A stretch of DNA of 64,000 bases from Fulvia fulva (GCF_020509005.1 NC_063025.1:124001-188000); one strand, 5' to 3'. Positions 44,201-56,002 are shown, counted from the first letter of the stretch. The notes: generated by a model not told the origin, from the letters alone. A program made the numbers and translations.

Positions 44201-44920
44201 TTAAGGACGATAAGCTCTTCTCGGGATATAGAATATAGCGGTCCGAACGGTACCTCCGTACCTTCTTCTAGCTTAATCTTATAGTCGTAAGGGCGATAAG
44301 GAGGTAGCTTATCTACGGCTTTAGTATCGAATCCGTAGAGGACATAGTGTGCCTAAGGAGGGACCTTTATAGTAGGGTCGGTAGGTATACGCTTCTTATC
44401 GAGCTTCTCGAGGGCGATATCGATATTACGGAGGGAGGCGGCGAAGACTTAAGCTTTAGGCTACTTAGTAGTAGTAGTAAAGGTAGCGGCGTTTACCTAG
44501 AAGATCTTAGTATACTTAGGACCGCGCTAAGGCGGCGGAGAAGGCGGAGGCGCCGGAGGAGCTTCTAGAGGGAAACTAATAGTAAGGGAAGTCTAGTCGA
44601 TAATAGGCTAGTACCGTCTAAACTAGGGGAGGCCGAGGATAAACTTCTAATACGGTAGGGACGTAAGGAAGCTAGTGATCGACATACGCTTTCCTCCGAG
44701 AGTAATTGACGTATATACAATATAAGTAATCTTACTAGTAGTAGTCTCCGTACTGTTAAAGAGTTTAAGGGTACGAGGGTACTTTAGTTCCTAGGGTTCG
44801 AGGTTAAGAGAGGTCGCGAGTTTATAGTCTATAAAAGACTCGCCTAGTACGCTAGTGTCTATAAGAGTAAGATTAGAAGAAGAGAGTTTCTTTAAGCCGA
44901 TATTTATATTCGTAACAAAC
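41300..44920 (-). pseudogene. Gypsy-2 pol (PR-RT-RH-IN), RIP-killed
   Basis: Reading the minus strand, a protease-like LIDTSVLGESFID block lies near 44830-44890. RT includes [10 protein letters not shown] near 43783-43800. RNase H has [15 protein letters not shown] near 43210-43250 and a NRRQARWSEFLSRFNF block near 43050-43100. Integrase follows to about 41500. Stops occur throughout. The order is PR-RT-RH-IN, confirming Gypsy. No chromodomain was recognised at the C-terminus. Confidence 0.85.
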
Positions 44921-45049
44921 GGTTTATAAGCGTAGTCCTTGCCCGTCTCGTCGTATAGGTCTAGCTATACTATATTGATCCTTAACTTCTTTCCTCTCTT
45001 TACTTTTAGTAAACGTTATTCTTAGTCTTTACCGCGTCGATAAGGAAGA

Positions 45050-46230
45050 CCTAGGCTTTTCTCTACTTAGCGGGAGTAGTAGGAGTAGGCTCGATAGCGC
45101 CGATAGCGCCGCGAACCGGGTTACGGGCGTTACGGGTAGCGAGCTACGGATAGTTAACTACGATATAGCCTAGACCGCCGTAGTAGGTATAGAGTCCGGC
45201 CTAGCGACGGCGAAGCTTCTCTTCGGGAGTAAGCTTACCGTTAACGAGGCCCTAGACTCGAGGGACGGCGGTACTAGCGCTAAGATCTATAGTATTACCT
45301 ATAGAGACGGGAGGGAGAGCCGTAGGAGCGGCGGCGCCTAGTAGAGTAGCGATGTGGCTTCCGGGACTACGAGGCTAACGACCTTAAGAACGGGAAGCGA
45401 GGAGAGAGGCGGTATGTTTTATATTAGAGTCGAGGCGCTAGTAGGTCTCGACGAGCTTATAGAAGCTTATAGTACTAACGTCCTTATCCTCGAGGGCTCG
45501 AAGAAGCTCTACTAATAAGCTACGGCGGAGAGTACTCTTCTTAGTCTCTTCGTTATAGCCGGTAAACCCGATATCGCGGTTAAAGGCCGCGAGGTACTCG
45601 GCGAAGCTCTTATTCTTCTAGAGGAGGTTATAGATAGCGTTCTAGGCGGTAGCTCTACGGTCTAGATTACTAAAGGTAGTACGGAGGTCCTATATTAAGG
45701 TAAGGACGTCCGGGTAGCCGATAGTCTACGTAGCGTTATCGATATAGTATTATACCTAAGCCGCGGCGTCTCCCCGTAGGAGGGAGAAGATATACGTAAC
45801 CTTGTCCTTCTCTTACGGAAAGTGGTCGGCATTAGCTAATAGCTTAATAGTGAGCTATGTCTTAAATGCCTCGAACTTACTCTTATTACCGTCGAACTCG
45901 TCTAGGTTATTAACCTTCTTAGAGAAGTACTAGCGGCGGTTATCGTCGGCGTACGGTACGAGGTTCTAGAAGGTGTTTATAATACCTTAAAGGTATATTA
46001 CTTAGTTATTTGCTTACTCGACCTACTAGGCGGTCTCGCGGAAAGAGGAGACGGTACGGTTAATAAGAGCGTAGGCGGTATCGGGGTTAGCGTTTACCTA
46101 GGTACCGAAGGTAGCGGCGTTCGAGAAGGGGATGTTAGCCTACTTACTAAAGTGGAATAGAGTGTCTTAGTTATCGAGGTTGACACCTTTATCGGTAGCG
46201 TAGTTACCTATAAGGATGACTCGAGTAATT
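45050..46230 (-). pseudogene. Gypsy-2 gag, RIP-killed
   Basis: The minus-strand frame downstream of the right LTR has helical, charged Gag-like composition. A degraded zinc knuckle at about 45160-45215 (YTYYGGLGYIVVNYP) has Tyr where a CCHC knuckle has Cys and His, as TGY to TAY and CAY to TAY changes produce. Confidence 0.75.
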
Positions 46231-46253
46231 AATAGTTTGTTAGTCTTTCGTAA

Positions 46254-46769
46254 TATTAGGGCGAGAGCCTAGCCTATAACATATAAGATTAAAAGCGAGA
46301 ATATAGGTACGAAGTATAGATACAAAGGGTATAGTATAATTGCTATATAAAACAAAAGACGAAGAAAGTAAGAGAGGCCTAGGGAAGGCCGGATACTTAT
46401 ACGCGACCCTCGCGAGTACATATCCCCGTATTAATAGGGGTAACTCGTACGAAGCCGCGCTTAGTAGCTTTGCTTAAAACCTTATTCTAACCTACCCTAC
46501 GTTCCGAGTCTTCTACGTGCTTCTTCTAGGGTCTAGCGTAGTCGCGGGTACTCGCGGGAGTACCGTAAGTTATATAGCTACGAGCCGAAGTGAATCTATT
46601 AAGGTTTAGTAGAGTAGTGAATTTAGAGGGCTAGGTCCCGTAGTAAATATTACGGGGCATATAATTCTTAGCGCTTATATACTAAGCTAGACTTTTACTT
46701 CTTAACGACTTCTAAGCACTCTAAGGCTCTTCTGTCCCTACCTTCTATATACTCTATAGGGAGACTATA
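46254..46769 (-). repeat. Gypsy-2 5' LTR
   Basis: Partner of 40485-41000. Confidence 0.92.
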
Positions 46770-49700
46770 ACACGTTATTACGGTATAGGAACTATAGATC
46801 AACCCCTACGTAGGACTCCTAGCTACTTATAATAACCGGAGATACTATACCGTAATCGCGGGCGAACGAGGCGTTATCCCGAGAATATATATATACGTAA
46901 GTAAGACTATAGACCTTAAGTCGTAGAAGGTTATACTACCGTAATAGGGCAACTTAGGAGATATAATATCAATCTAGATCGATACGATATAAGGCTCTAT
47001 CTAGATCTATAACGTTTATAACCCGCTACCGCGGGGTCGGACGAGTAGGGAACTAGGAACCCTCGCCTACCTAGAGCGGACCCTAAGCTAAGATACGAAG
47101 TAAGTACTCCTCGGCGACTTTAACCTCTACTACCCCTAGTAGGGACTCGACTTTACTCCCCCGTACGCGTTTTTAGGGGGAAAGCTACTAGATATAACCG
47201 TACGCTACGGAATGGCCTTAGTAATACTAAAGGTAATAGAGACGAAGAAGGCCTATATAAGTAGAAGTACAATCGACCTATACTTTCTATTACGAGGACT
47301 TAAAGAGAGACTAGTCTAATACCGACCGAACTACGCGCTAGAGGCCTCCTTAGACTATATCCCTATTTAAACGACGCTAGAGGTAATAGCAATAGAGGAG
47401 CTAGTAAGCAAACTACGCTATAACTAGAAGAGGGTACGCTAGGACGATATAAGAGACTTCCTAATAGTAAACCTACCGTAGTATAGGGAACTCGAGACGA
47501 TAGCTTAGCTAAATTAAGTAGCGGAACAGATTACCTCGGTTATATAGTAAGTAGCGGAATAATATACGCCGTTACTCCGGCCCTTAACGTAGTAGAAGGC
47601 CTTCTAGACCCCTAAATACTCTACGAAGATAAAGGAGGCTAGAAGGGTAAGGCGATAGTAGACGAAGGAGTATACCTAAGAGACGTAGGAGCAATACTAT
47701 CGCGCGACATAAGAGAAGAAGGCATAGATAAGACGTAATAAGCTATAGGACTAGAGAGCGACGATCGGGCTCGTTATAGAAAACCCGGAATAGATATAGA
47801 CACTAGCTAGATAGGTACGACTACCTAAAGAGCAACGAACCCCTTACTTCCCTCTAATCGTAGACCGCGAAGGGATTGCCTAGACTACGCCCTAGGGTAA
47901 GGCAAAAGTATTAGCCGACTATTCCTTTTCTACGTAAGTAGAAGTAGACCTTACGGATATTAACCCGAGTATATACCCGGAACCCCTAGATATAGATTAG
48001 GCGGTTAGCTCTAATATAGTAATAGGAGTTATAAGTAAGCTAAAAGGACGAAAAGCCCTAGGCCTAGGTAGGATACTAAATATACTACTAAAAGAGTATA
48101 GAGAAGAGATTACGCCGAGCCTTATAAACCTATTTACTATATACCTACGGCTAGGGTATTACCCGAAGCCGTATAGAGAGTCTATAATAGTAGTGCTACG
48201 TAAGCTATAGAAGGAGGACTATACTTAGCCTAAATCGTATAGACTAATTGTACTTCTAAACACGATAGAGAAGGTCCTAGAAAAGATAGTAGCCTAGGGA
48301 CTTACGTAGCTAGCCGAGGATAACTACGTACTCCTAGTAATATAGATAGGGGGAAGAAGCTAGCGATCGATACTAATAGTAATAGAGCTAATTACGGAGT
48401 AAATTCAGACCCTCTAGTACTACGGTAGGAACCGAGCGGCGTCCTTACTATCCCTCGACATCGTAGGAGCCTTCGATAACGTCTTATACTAAAGGCTAAT
48501 ATATATCCTATAATAGAAAGGCATCCCCTAGTAGGTAACGAAGTTCGTCTACTCCTTTCTCTAGGAACGGACGATATACCTAGTCCTAGAGAGGTATACG
48601 TCCGACCCGGTAAAGGTAGAGGCTAGAATACCTTAGGGATCTACTCTCTCCTCTATCCTATTTCTAATATTTATGTCTAAACTAATCCCCCTACTTACCT
48701 CTCTATAAACCTTAGTATCGGGATTCGTAGACGATATAAACATTCTAGCCTAGTTAGACTCGATAGAGGAGAACTGTCGCCTCCTTAAAGATAGGTATAA
48801 GAAATACGAGGAGTAGGTAAAGAAGTACGGTACCCGGTTCGCCTATAAAAAGTACTAACTTATATACTTTACTAAAGCGAGAATATACTATAATATAAAG
48901 GCGGCGGTAAGAATCTAAGGCTACGAGACTAAGCTATTAGCGGAGCTACGAGTACTAGGGATCTAGCTCGACCCGAAGCTAAGCTAGAACGTATAGATTA
49001 AGAAAGCCTAGAGTCGAGCGTAAGTTAATAAAGCCTCGATAAAGAGGCTTACGGCGTCTATATAGGGAGTAATATTTGATAAGGTAAGGGTAATATATAA
49101 GGCGATCGTTAAACTAGCTATATTATATAGGGTATAGATTTAGGGTATAGGAGGCGTAGGTAAGCCGATCCCGAAACGGATAGAGTAACCCCTAAATAGG
49201 ATATAGGTAGGTAACCTACGAAGAATACTAGAGGTATATAAGATAACGTTAATAAGTACGGTAGAAATAGAGACGGGAACACTACTAATCGGCTAATAGA
49301 TCCGGGGAATAAGAATTTAATATACGGTAAAAACGATAGATTACCTAGTATAAACTACGATCTAGGAGGTAAAGAATAAGATAGAAAGCCGCTACCGGAG
49401 AGGGGCCGGATATAGGACAAGCTAAAAAGAGGATGACCTTACTGCCTTTACGGCCGTATAGATAAGTACGGAATAGCTAGTACGAAAAGAGGAGGAGCGT
49501 AGGACTCGCTAGGCTAGCGGGAGCAAGGCTAAGACCTAAAGCCTAGCGGAATAGATAGCGAGCTACCTATAAGAGTAGGACTAGAAAAGGAAGTCCCCTA
49601 AGACAATAGGCCCGATAGTACTCCGAGCATTCTAGAGATATAATTACTAGCTATATAGGGGCCTAATAAGGGCCGAAGTAAGTATAGCGATCTAAATTAG

Positions 49701-50216
49701 ATCCGTATTTATTAGATTAAGGGCCTACCTATTTAGGAGACGCGTACTAGATATCTAAAGCCTAGCCTATTAGTGTAGCTACCTATCGTAAAACCTAGAA
49801 TATATACTACTACGATGCCCGTAGTACGCGAGAGGTAGACGAAATTAGAGGTACTAAGCGGGAAGGAGAGACTATAAGTCAATTATTAGGGACAAAGGTA
49901 ACATTCGCTAAATCTCTCGGTAGATACTATAGTAGAGATACCTCTAGTAGTTTAGCCTCGCTAGCGAGACGGAGGAGTAGATAGATAAGAGGCGGAAGCT
50001 AGGGGGGTTATAGATAGGGTAGTTATTAGGGTAGGCCTATAACACTAGCGTACCCTTAATAAGGGAAATCTAAGACGATAACGAGGGGAAAAAGATAGGC
50101 GGGAAGGAGGAGGGGTTCTTACTAATACGGTTTCCCCTCTATATATACAAAAACGAGATAGTATAGCTATATAGGCCAAAGGGCACTATAATAGCTTAAA
50201 TGAAATATCTATAAAT
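46770..50216 (+). mobile_element. LINE-C plus copy, 5'-truncated in endonuclease, heavily RIP-mutated
   Basis: Starts inside the AP-endonuclease coding region directly at the edge of the Gypsy-2 LTR and ends with the LINE-C 3' UTR and a short tail (aaatatctata). The 3' end matches the minus LINE-C at 36920. CpA/TpG depletion is far stronger than in that copy. A target duplication is at best 5-6 bp (ctata) and uncertain. Confidence 0.88.
46780..49990 (+). pseudogene. LINE-C ORF2 (endonuclease-RT), RIP-killed
   Basis: Endonuclease C-terminal half with LLGDFNLYYP near 47115 and a STIDLYFL block near 47270. RT from about 48040 with a KSYRLIVLLNTIEKVLE block, SLDIVGAFDNVLY, GSTLSSILFLIF and GFVDDINILA near 48725. 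C-terminal zinc region near 49800. Frame and spacing are preserved for more than 3 kb; nearly every interruption is TAG or TAA in place of CAG, TGG or CAA. Confidence 0.85.
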
Positions 50217-50930
50217 AGATAGTCCTTGTCGATAGCCTTAGATACGTACTTAGACTAGTCCTAATAAGTAATATACCCGTCGTAGTATATAGTAAGTTTA
50301 ATACGGAGAGAGTATAAGAACTATCGGGCGCCGCGATAAAGTCTATAGTCGGAAGTACGGGCCTAGCCCGTACTAAAATCTAAGGGCTCGCCCTTTATAA
50401 CTAGTAAGCTACCGTTAGTATCACAAGTCGAGTCGTTAGACTATAGTACTAGTATATTATCAAAGATAGTAATCGTAGCTATAGCGCTTCTATAAGTTAG
50501 TTATAGTATTATATTAATATCCTATACTCTAGCTTCGGTAGGATAGATATAGGTATCTTTAGCGAGCGAAATAGTACCTATAGTAGACTTAATATAAATA
50601 CGATTCTCTACTCGACTATATTTAGTAGCGTATTTCCTTACTATCTCCTAACTACTAGCGCTAGTAATATTAGCCGATATATCTACGAGCGCTCTCCGTT
50701 TCCGTTTCCTCTTACTCTCGCTACCGGAAGTAGTAGAGTTAGAGTCGAGGTATTTTAAGACGTCTATTTCCTATAACTAGTCTAAAATTCTTTACGCTAT
50801 TAATAACTATACCTAGGCTCTAGATAGGATAATAACGCGTACTATACTAGTTAGGACTAATATTATTGTTTGAAGGTATAATATAATAGTAAAGGTACTA
50901 TTAAACGAGGGTAAGTCGTACGTTTTACAT
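50217..50930. other. RIP-mutated DNA of unknown origin at the repeat/gene boundary
   Basis: TpA-rich with depleted CpA. A minus-strand frame of about 150 codons (50200-50680) has few interruptions but resembles nothing I recognise. It is not a continuation of the Gypsy-1 copy at 40191-40484. The RIP signature fades at about 50920-50940. Confidence 0.55.
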
Positions 50931-51505
50931 CTCTCCGCGTAGACATCGCGGGCGCGCTTACATCACGTCGGCCGGGCAACCGAAACTCAAACTCAATTTC
51001 GCGCCCGAAACCACCGACTTTCTTACCACGAACTTCATCGGGAATGTGGTAGAATTTGACTCGCTATGCTATGCCATTGAGTACGCTCTATATTGCTTTC
51101 GGCGGAAAAAATCGAACCGACCTATAAGCAACATCGATCCTATATCTCGCCGCAAACCTCAGCGTCTTAATCTCGCCACATTATGGTTCGCCAACTTGCG
51201 CTTCCACATTCCCGTTAAGTCTCGCAACCCATACACAGCACATGCCCTCTCTTCATCGTCCAAACTCTCTAGCTATGCAACGCACGTCACCAACAGCATC
51301 ACATAATATTGTGAGCTTCCCGAAACGACCTTTGACGACATTCTCACCAACTCTGTACCGGCGTCCGCGGTCAGTTGTCATCTTCATGTTCGGCGGCGTC
51401 GACACTGTCGACTTCTTTAAGGCTGATGACTTGATAAGTGCATACCCAAGTCTTATGTCCCAGGCGCCCTACTTTATGAAGTTCGAAACACAAGCAAAGC
51501 ACTAA
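50931..51505 (+). pseudogene. Possible gene remnant, function unknown
   Basis: First non-RIP sequence after the repeats. One frame is open from about 50950 to 51306 (including FAPETTDFLTTNFIGNVVEF) and another at 51242-51505 ends SQAPYFMKFETQAKH. Both have protein-like composition, but they are in different frames and no splice sites join them convincingly. The second ends where the minus-strand gene at 51502 ends (tail to tail). It could be a truncated gene whose 5' part was destroyed by the repeats, or chance ORFs. Confidence 0.3.
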
Positions 51506-52857
51506 CCGAAGTCTTCATCAAGCTGCTCAAACTGTCTAAAACATGTCTTGCATATAAACGACCTTGCTAATGCGCTCTGCATACCGTCGGCAGTGCCTGT
51601 GACGCCATTGGCGAATGGCTGCTTCGTAGTCGTAGGCACGTACGTGAAGGGAGACTGCAACATTGGCCTGCCGGACAGTGCAGAATGGGAAGTCGGCGTG
51701 AACAGTGGTGTCGTGTCGTTCGATGACTGCCAGGATGAGGTGGAGAACAGGCTTCGCGGTGGAGTAGTGAACGAGTTGGATGAGGTTGAGTTGTTTCTTG
51801 GTGTGATGCGGTATGAGTCGAAGGACTGGTTGATTGGTGGAGCGGAATTTGGTTCGGATGAGCTGTTTCCTAATAGGACGGTGAGAGTATCGGCAAGCTG
51901 GTCGTGACCCAGTATCGGTGCGCTGTCCTCTGGTCCGCTGTGCTGCAAGGCAGGAACGTCCGTGATGGTTTGGTTAGGGTGGTCTGAGATGCCTTGGCGG
52001 ACGGCGTTCGAGACGCCGTTGTGAATGGTGTTAGAGCCGCCAAGGTCGAAAGCATTTGGTCCGCCGTGGCTGAGGGTGTTGGGAGTGTTTGCGTCGAAGG
52101 TGACGGAGGTGCTTTCGTCGACTTTGTTCCAGTTGGCCTCGCCGGCGTTGTCTGTGAAGTCTTCCCCGACGTTTTCTCTGACTTGTTGGCCAAACTTGTG
52201 CGACCCGCCTCGCTCGAAGGTGTTCAAGGTGCTTTCGCCGAAGTTGTTCGAGCGGATTCGCTGGGAGTCTTCTGAGCTGCCTCCATCCAAGCTGTTCGAC
52301 TTTTGCCTTAGCCTCAGTCCAGACAGACCAGGCTCGAAGCTGAAAGCATGTGCCTGCTAGCTCGGCTTCTGCTTCTTGCTTAACTCGTCAACACCAGGAA
52401 TGTTGCTATCCTCATCCTCTGTCACTTGGCCGTGGTTGCGCTTCTTCGCTACCCAGCCCGAATGGCTTGTTCTCTCCTTGTCGCCGCTCTTGCCATACGT
52501 CATGTTCTGCGAACTCTTCCTCGCCAGTATCTCTCCTACTGACGCCCATGCCGCCTCATCTTGAACCCACTCATTTGGTATACCCGCTGCCTCGCCCTGC
52601 CAGCGATGCGCTGGCCACAGAATAACACCCCACAGCCGCACCAGCGAGAATGCGAAGGCGTCGCGGTTGTTGGTGTTGAAGTACTGTGCGAGATCGACGA
52701 GGCGCTCAGAGATGGCCAATTGCTTTGCTAGACCCAAGCGGTTGCTGCAGGTAATCGGCTCCACCCAGGCGCATTGGAACACTCTGCGCTCCTTGGAAGA
52801 CAGTTTGGCGCATAGAGCTGTAAAGAGATCGTGGTGGAGGGAGGAAAGCTTCGTCAT
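51502..52857 (-). pseudogene. Uncharacterised gene with one in-frame TAG (likely recently broken)
   Basis: Two open blocks share the same minus-strand frame: 52857-52360 (from ATG) and 52356-51502, separated only by TAG at 52357-52359. The N-terminal block (about 166 residues) is helical with Trp-rich segments (LVRLWGVILWPAHRW) and a lysine-rich KKQK patch. The C-terminal block is Ser/Thr/Asn-rich and probably disordered, ending FICKTCFRQF, like the first half of a C2H2 zinc finger but without the histidines. No canonical fungal donor (GTANGT/GTGAGT) lies just before the TAG, so an intron is less likely than a nonsense mutation; CAG to TAG is RIP type. Alternatively the gene simply ends at 52357. 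No family recognised. Confidence 0.55.
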
Positions 52858-55603
52858 CGTGGGTGTCTCGTTATAGAGGATAGATTAGTGTCGCTCGTTG
52901 GGTGAGTGGTGTTCGACTGTCTTTCGATCGTGTGTAGTAAGGATGTAGAGCAGATAGTAGAATCGTCTCAGAGACTTGACGACCAACGACAGTCTTGAGG
53001 GAAATGTATCGTCCTCTGGCTGCGTGCGACGCCAATAGAGGTGGCCAGACATCGCTACCCACCGCGACAGCCGCCATCCTGTCGTTTAGCAGGCCAGCTG
53101 ATGTTCCCGAGACATGCGTGCACTGAATACCCTCTCAGCTCTAAGCGCGACTCTAGAGTTGTGATCTATGGTGGAGACGCCGCTAGCTACCGCGACTGAC
53201 TTGGGCATAGCGTTCATGTTATAGTGCTAATAACGAATCTTCCTCAGACGCCATGCAGGTCCAGATGCGTGCGATATCAGTCCAGAGAAGGCACATGGCA
53301 GCAGTTCGTCGGAGGAGTCCAGCTTGCCGCAGCGGTGGGGGAGGGAGGGAGGGAGGGAGGGAGGTTTAGGCTCGATCGAGCTTAGCGACAATGGGCATTG
53401 TGATGGAAGAGAAGTAGTTGTTAGCAGAGTGTAGATCGATGGGCTGGTACACTGCAGCATGTTGATGTTATAGCAAGTAGGAAGATGGCGTGCCGGCAGT
53501 TTCGGTGAATACAGAGCTTGCAGGTCCGCGGAGCTGGGTCCTGCACCACTTTCTCAACCTTCGCCAAGTTCGCCTTTCACCTTCATCGCGACATCATCAC
53601 AATTCTCAATCAAACAGCATCAGCAGTACAGTCTCGCGGCAGATTGAGGGCTCATACAGCTTGGTGAAGCATGATCGATACCCTCTAGCCTCTCCCACGT
53701 TGCCCACCGCCGCAAATAGCCCTGCAGCATGCCGTCTGCTGGCTACGAAGCATCACGATATGTCTCACAGAGTCACAGCACACAAGTCGACACTTGGCAC
53801 TTCACTACTGCCGTAGCTAAGTAAAGTTGGGTGATCACTATGTAGGTGTGGCCTAATGGACTCCACGTCGAATCTCCTCCACTGCCGTCAATTTCTTCCT
53901 TATGCGCCATCGATCTCTTTTGCCCCTCCGAAGAAGATTACTAGCCTCTAGCATCTCCTATACATCTGCAGAAAGAACCATTACCTTGCAAGAACCAGTG
54001 CTTTGTCCGAGTTGCACTCACAGAAAGGATCATCCTCGCCTTCAATCTTCACGCCGTCCGCTACCACCGTGTTCGGCATCCTCAGCCCGGACGACCTCCG
54101 CTGCAGCAAGACGCTATACAGTCGCAGAAAAGAACAAGGTCCTGACGTTTCGTGCTACAAATCAGATCTCTGCTTATACACTGCCTCGCAATTACACCGA
54201 GGTGTCTCACTTCACTCGCGACATAGGCTGGGCAAAGGCTACAAACGATCCCAAGCTTATACGACCGCTGTGTACTAAGCTACTGGCCTACGTACGGAAT
54301 AATGTAAGACCAAGGTTATGGCATGTCTTTAGAAGATCAAGCTAACGTATCCCCGGATCAACAACGAGATTGATGTTATCTATAGCGAACTCTTACTACT
54401 TGAGCCTTTTCCGCACCGCCATCTCGGCAACTCTCCTAATAGGCGGCACTGAGAAGCAGAAAAGACAGCTGATCTTCTCGGAATCTGATTGTGTACCATC
54501 GAGTTTACGGTCCGGATTCTGTGAGCGTTCCTAGTATCGGCAATATGTGCTAGTAACAAGCGGAACACTCTGTCTACCTATCATCTGCTACGACGGCTTC
54601 GTCTTGCAAGACATACATCGTAGTACAAGACATCTGCTGTTCGATTCTCGCTACAATAGCGGCGAATCTGGCTAGTGGCTTACCATTTTCGTCGCGTCTT
54701 GTCGCAAGCTCGGTCCCGTCAAGCCAGTTCGTGTGTACTACAATCTATATTTACCAAGAACTTAGCGGGCCTCAGGTTATCTAGTATGTCTTCAAATGAG
54801 GCGGAAAGACATGACTGGGGGCGTCAGAGTGTGCAAATTTGCGCATATAGAGCCTGTTGGACATCCATCTCTGAGGTCTTGAAATGCGGATCCTTCTGGC
54901 GCAACTCGTCACGCGGAGCAAGAGGGGATCGACCGATCATTAATCATGGCATGAAAAGGCGAACGGATCTTCTAGGCTTGCTGAGCTCGCTGGCTCTGAC
55001 CTGTTGATGCCTGGCAGATCCGCAATTGAGCAGCGTGATAATGTGCCGTAGTCTAGAGCGAACTTTGCTCAGCAAGCTCTATTTAGCGAGATCCGTCCGA
55101 TAAGCGATCAGCAGCGAGAATACCGATTACTACTAGGCAGGAGGAGTCCGCGATCCAGCTGTTAGAGTCTTGCATAATAGGTAGCGTGTGTCCTCTGATC
55201 GATCAAGTAAGTCCGACTTAGACAGCCAGATGGCTTCATCGAGCCCAACCTTGATCTAGAAGGTCGGACATCGCCCTATAGGTGGGAAGTAACAGACATA
55301 GGTCGAGAAGAGTAGGTACAGAATGTTTCTGTAGAAGGTGAGGTCAAGTAAAAGTTGAGTTGTGGACATCAGATATTTGTGCAAGTACACCCCCGAGCTT
55401 TGCCGCGACTATCAAATGCCGTTAAATGCCGACCGCCATCTTGCCCTCGACACAATCCTCGTCTCACACTCCTCAACACACCGCTTCAACGTACACCACC
55501 TGCCATCGAACGAACCTCTCAGACATGCCTCATCCACACCTCCTTCTTCACTCCTCTTGCCACCCTCAATCTCCGCCTCCACCCTGACCTCACGCCTCCC
55601 GCA
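52858..55603. other. 2.7-kb intergenic region without a supportable gene
   Basis: Several ORFs of 60-147 codons occur on both strands (longest 53902-54345 plus) but none has splice support, domain or conserved-looking composition. A (ggga)n microsatellite lies at about 53339-53364. Confidence 0.5.
53339..53364 (+). repeat. (GGGA)n microsatellite
   Basis: About six tandem copies of gaggga-type tetranucleotide. Confidence 0.9.
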
Positions 55604-56002
55604 TCACTCGTCGAACTCGCGAATAATCCTCGGAAGCGGCCGAGGATAGTACGTCGCTTCCTCCTTGCTTACTAGACAAGTCGACATGGCGCCCGTAGCC
55701 TCGTTCACACACACCGTCCAGTGTATCTCCTCCTCCGACTTCCCCTTCGGCGCCGTGGTAGTCGATGTCGGCAACGGCGCTCGAGTCGTGCTTGGGAGAT
55801 CGCGGGTCGGATCGCCTGAACCTGTTAGAGGGGATCCGGACAGTGATGCGAAGAGGATGAGGAATCCAATGCCACCGAGGATGAACTTGGGCAGTGGATG
55901 GAGTGGGTTGTTAGGTGGGAGGCCGATGACGTCCGGGCTCCAGATGGCGGCGATGATGAGGAGGGCGGCGAACAGGGTGCCGAAGATGGCGAGAAAGCCC
56001 AT
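55604..56002 (-). CDS. Small two-helix membrane protein, unknown function
   Basis: 132 residues, single exon, ATG at 56002 (MGFLAIFG). Two hydrophobic helices: residues 3-22 (FLAIFGTLFAALLIIAAIW) and about 40-56 (FILGGIGFLILFASLSG), with a short Pro/Asn loop between (LPPNNPLHPLPK). A soluble C-terminal tail is Thr/Pro-rich and then carries CVNEATGAMSTC, two cysteines 11 residues apart, ending acidic. Topology suggests an integral membrane protein with the tail on one side. It is divergent from the family gene at 56485, with about 480 bp between start codons, so the two may share a promoter region. No known family recognised. Confidence 0.65.
   Translation of the reverse strand: MGFLAIFGTLFAALLIIAAIWSPDVIGLPPNNPLHPLPKFILGGIGFLILFASLSGSPLTGSGDPTRDLPSTTRAPLPTSTTTAPKGKSEEEIHWTVCVNEATGAMSTCLVSKEEATYYPRPLPRIIREFDE

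Larger units (their letters stand above)
40485..46769 (-). mobile_element. Gypsy-2 LTR retrotransposon, minus strand, RIP-saturated (6285 bp)
   Basis: Two 516-bp LTRs (40485-41000 and 46254-46769) with net equal length, mostly TpA-type differences. On the minus strand, gag lies next to the right LTR and pol towards the left, ending in a polypurine tract (seven C on plus, about 41008-41014). Inserted into the Gypsy-1 copy at 40191-40484. A 5-bp target duplication could not be confirmed because a LINE occupies the right edge. Confidence 0.92.

Noticed and set aside
46770..50225. 5-bp target duplication of Gypsy-2 (aatac left, aatag after LINE-C)
   Set aside because: The last base differs by a change RIP does not make, and the sequence after it does not continue the Gypsy-1 host; left unproven.
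53902..54345. 147-codon plus ORF as a gene
   Set aside because: Arg/Ser/Leu-rich N-terminal composition, overlapping ORFs in other frames, no splice or domain support.
55355..55675. Overlapping 95- and 106-codon plus ORFs
   Set aside because: Two frames equally open, overlapping the 3' end of the better supported gene at 55604-56002.
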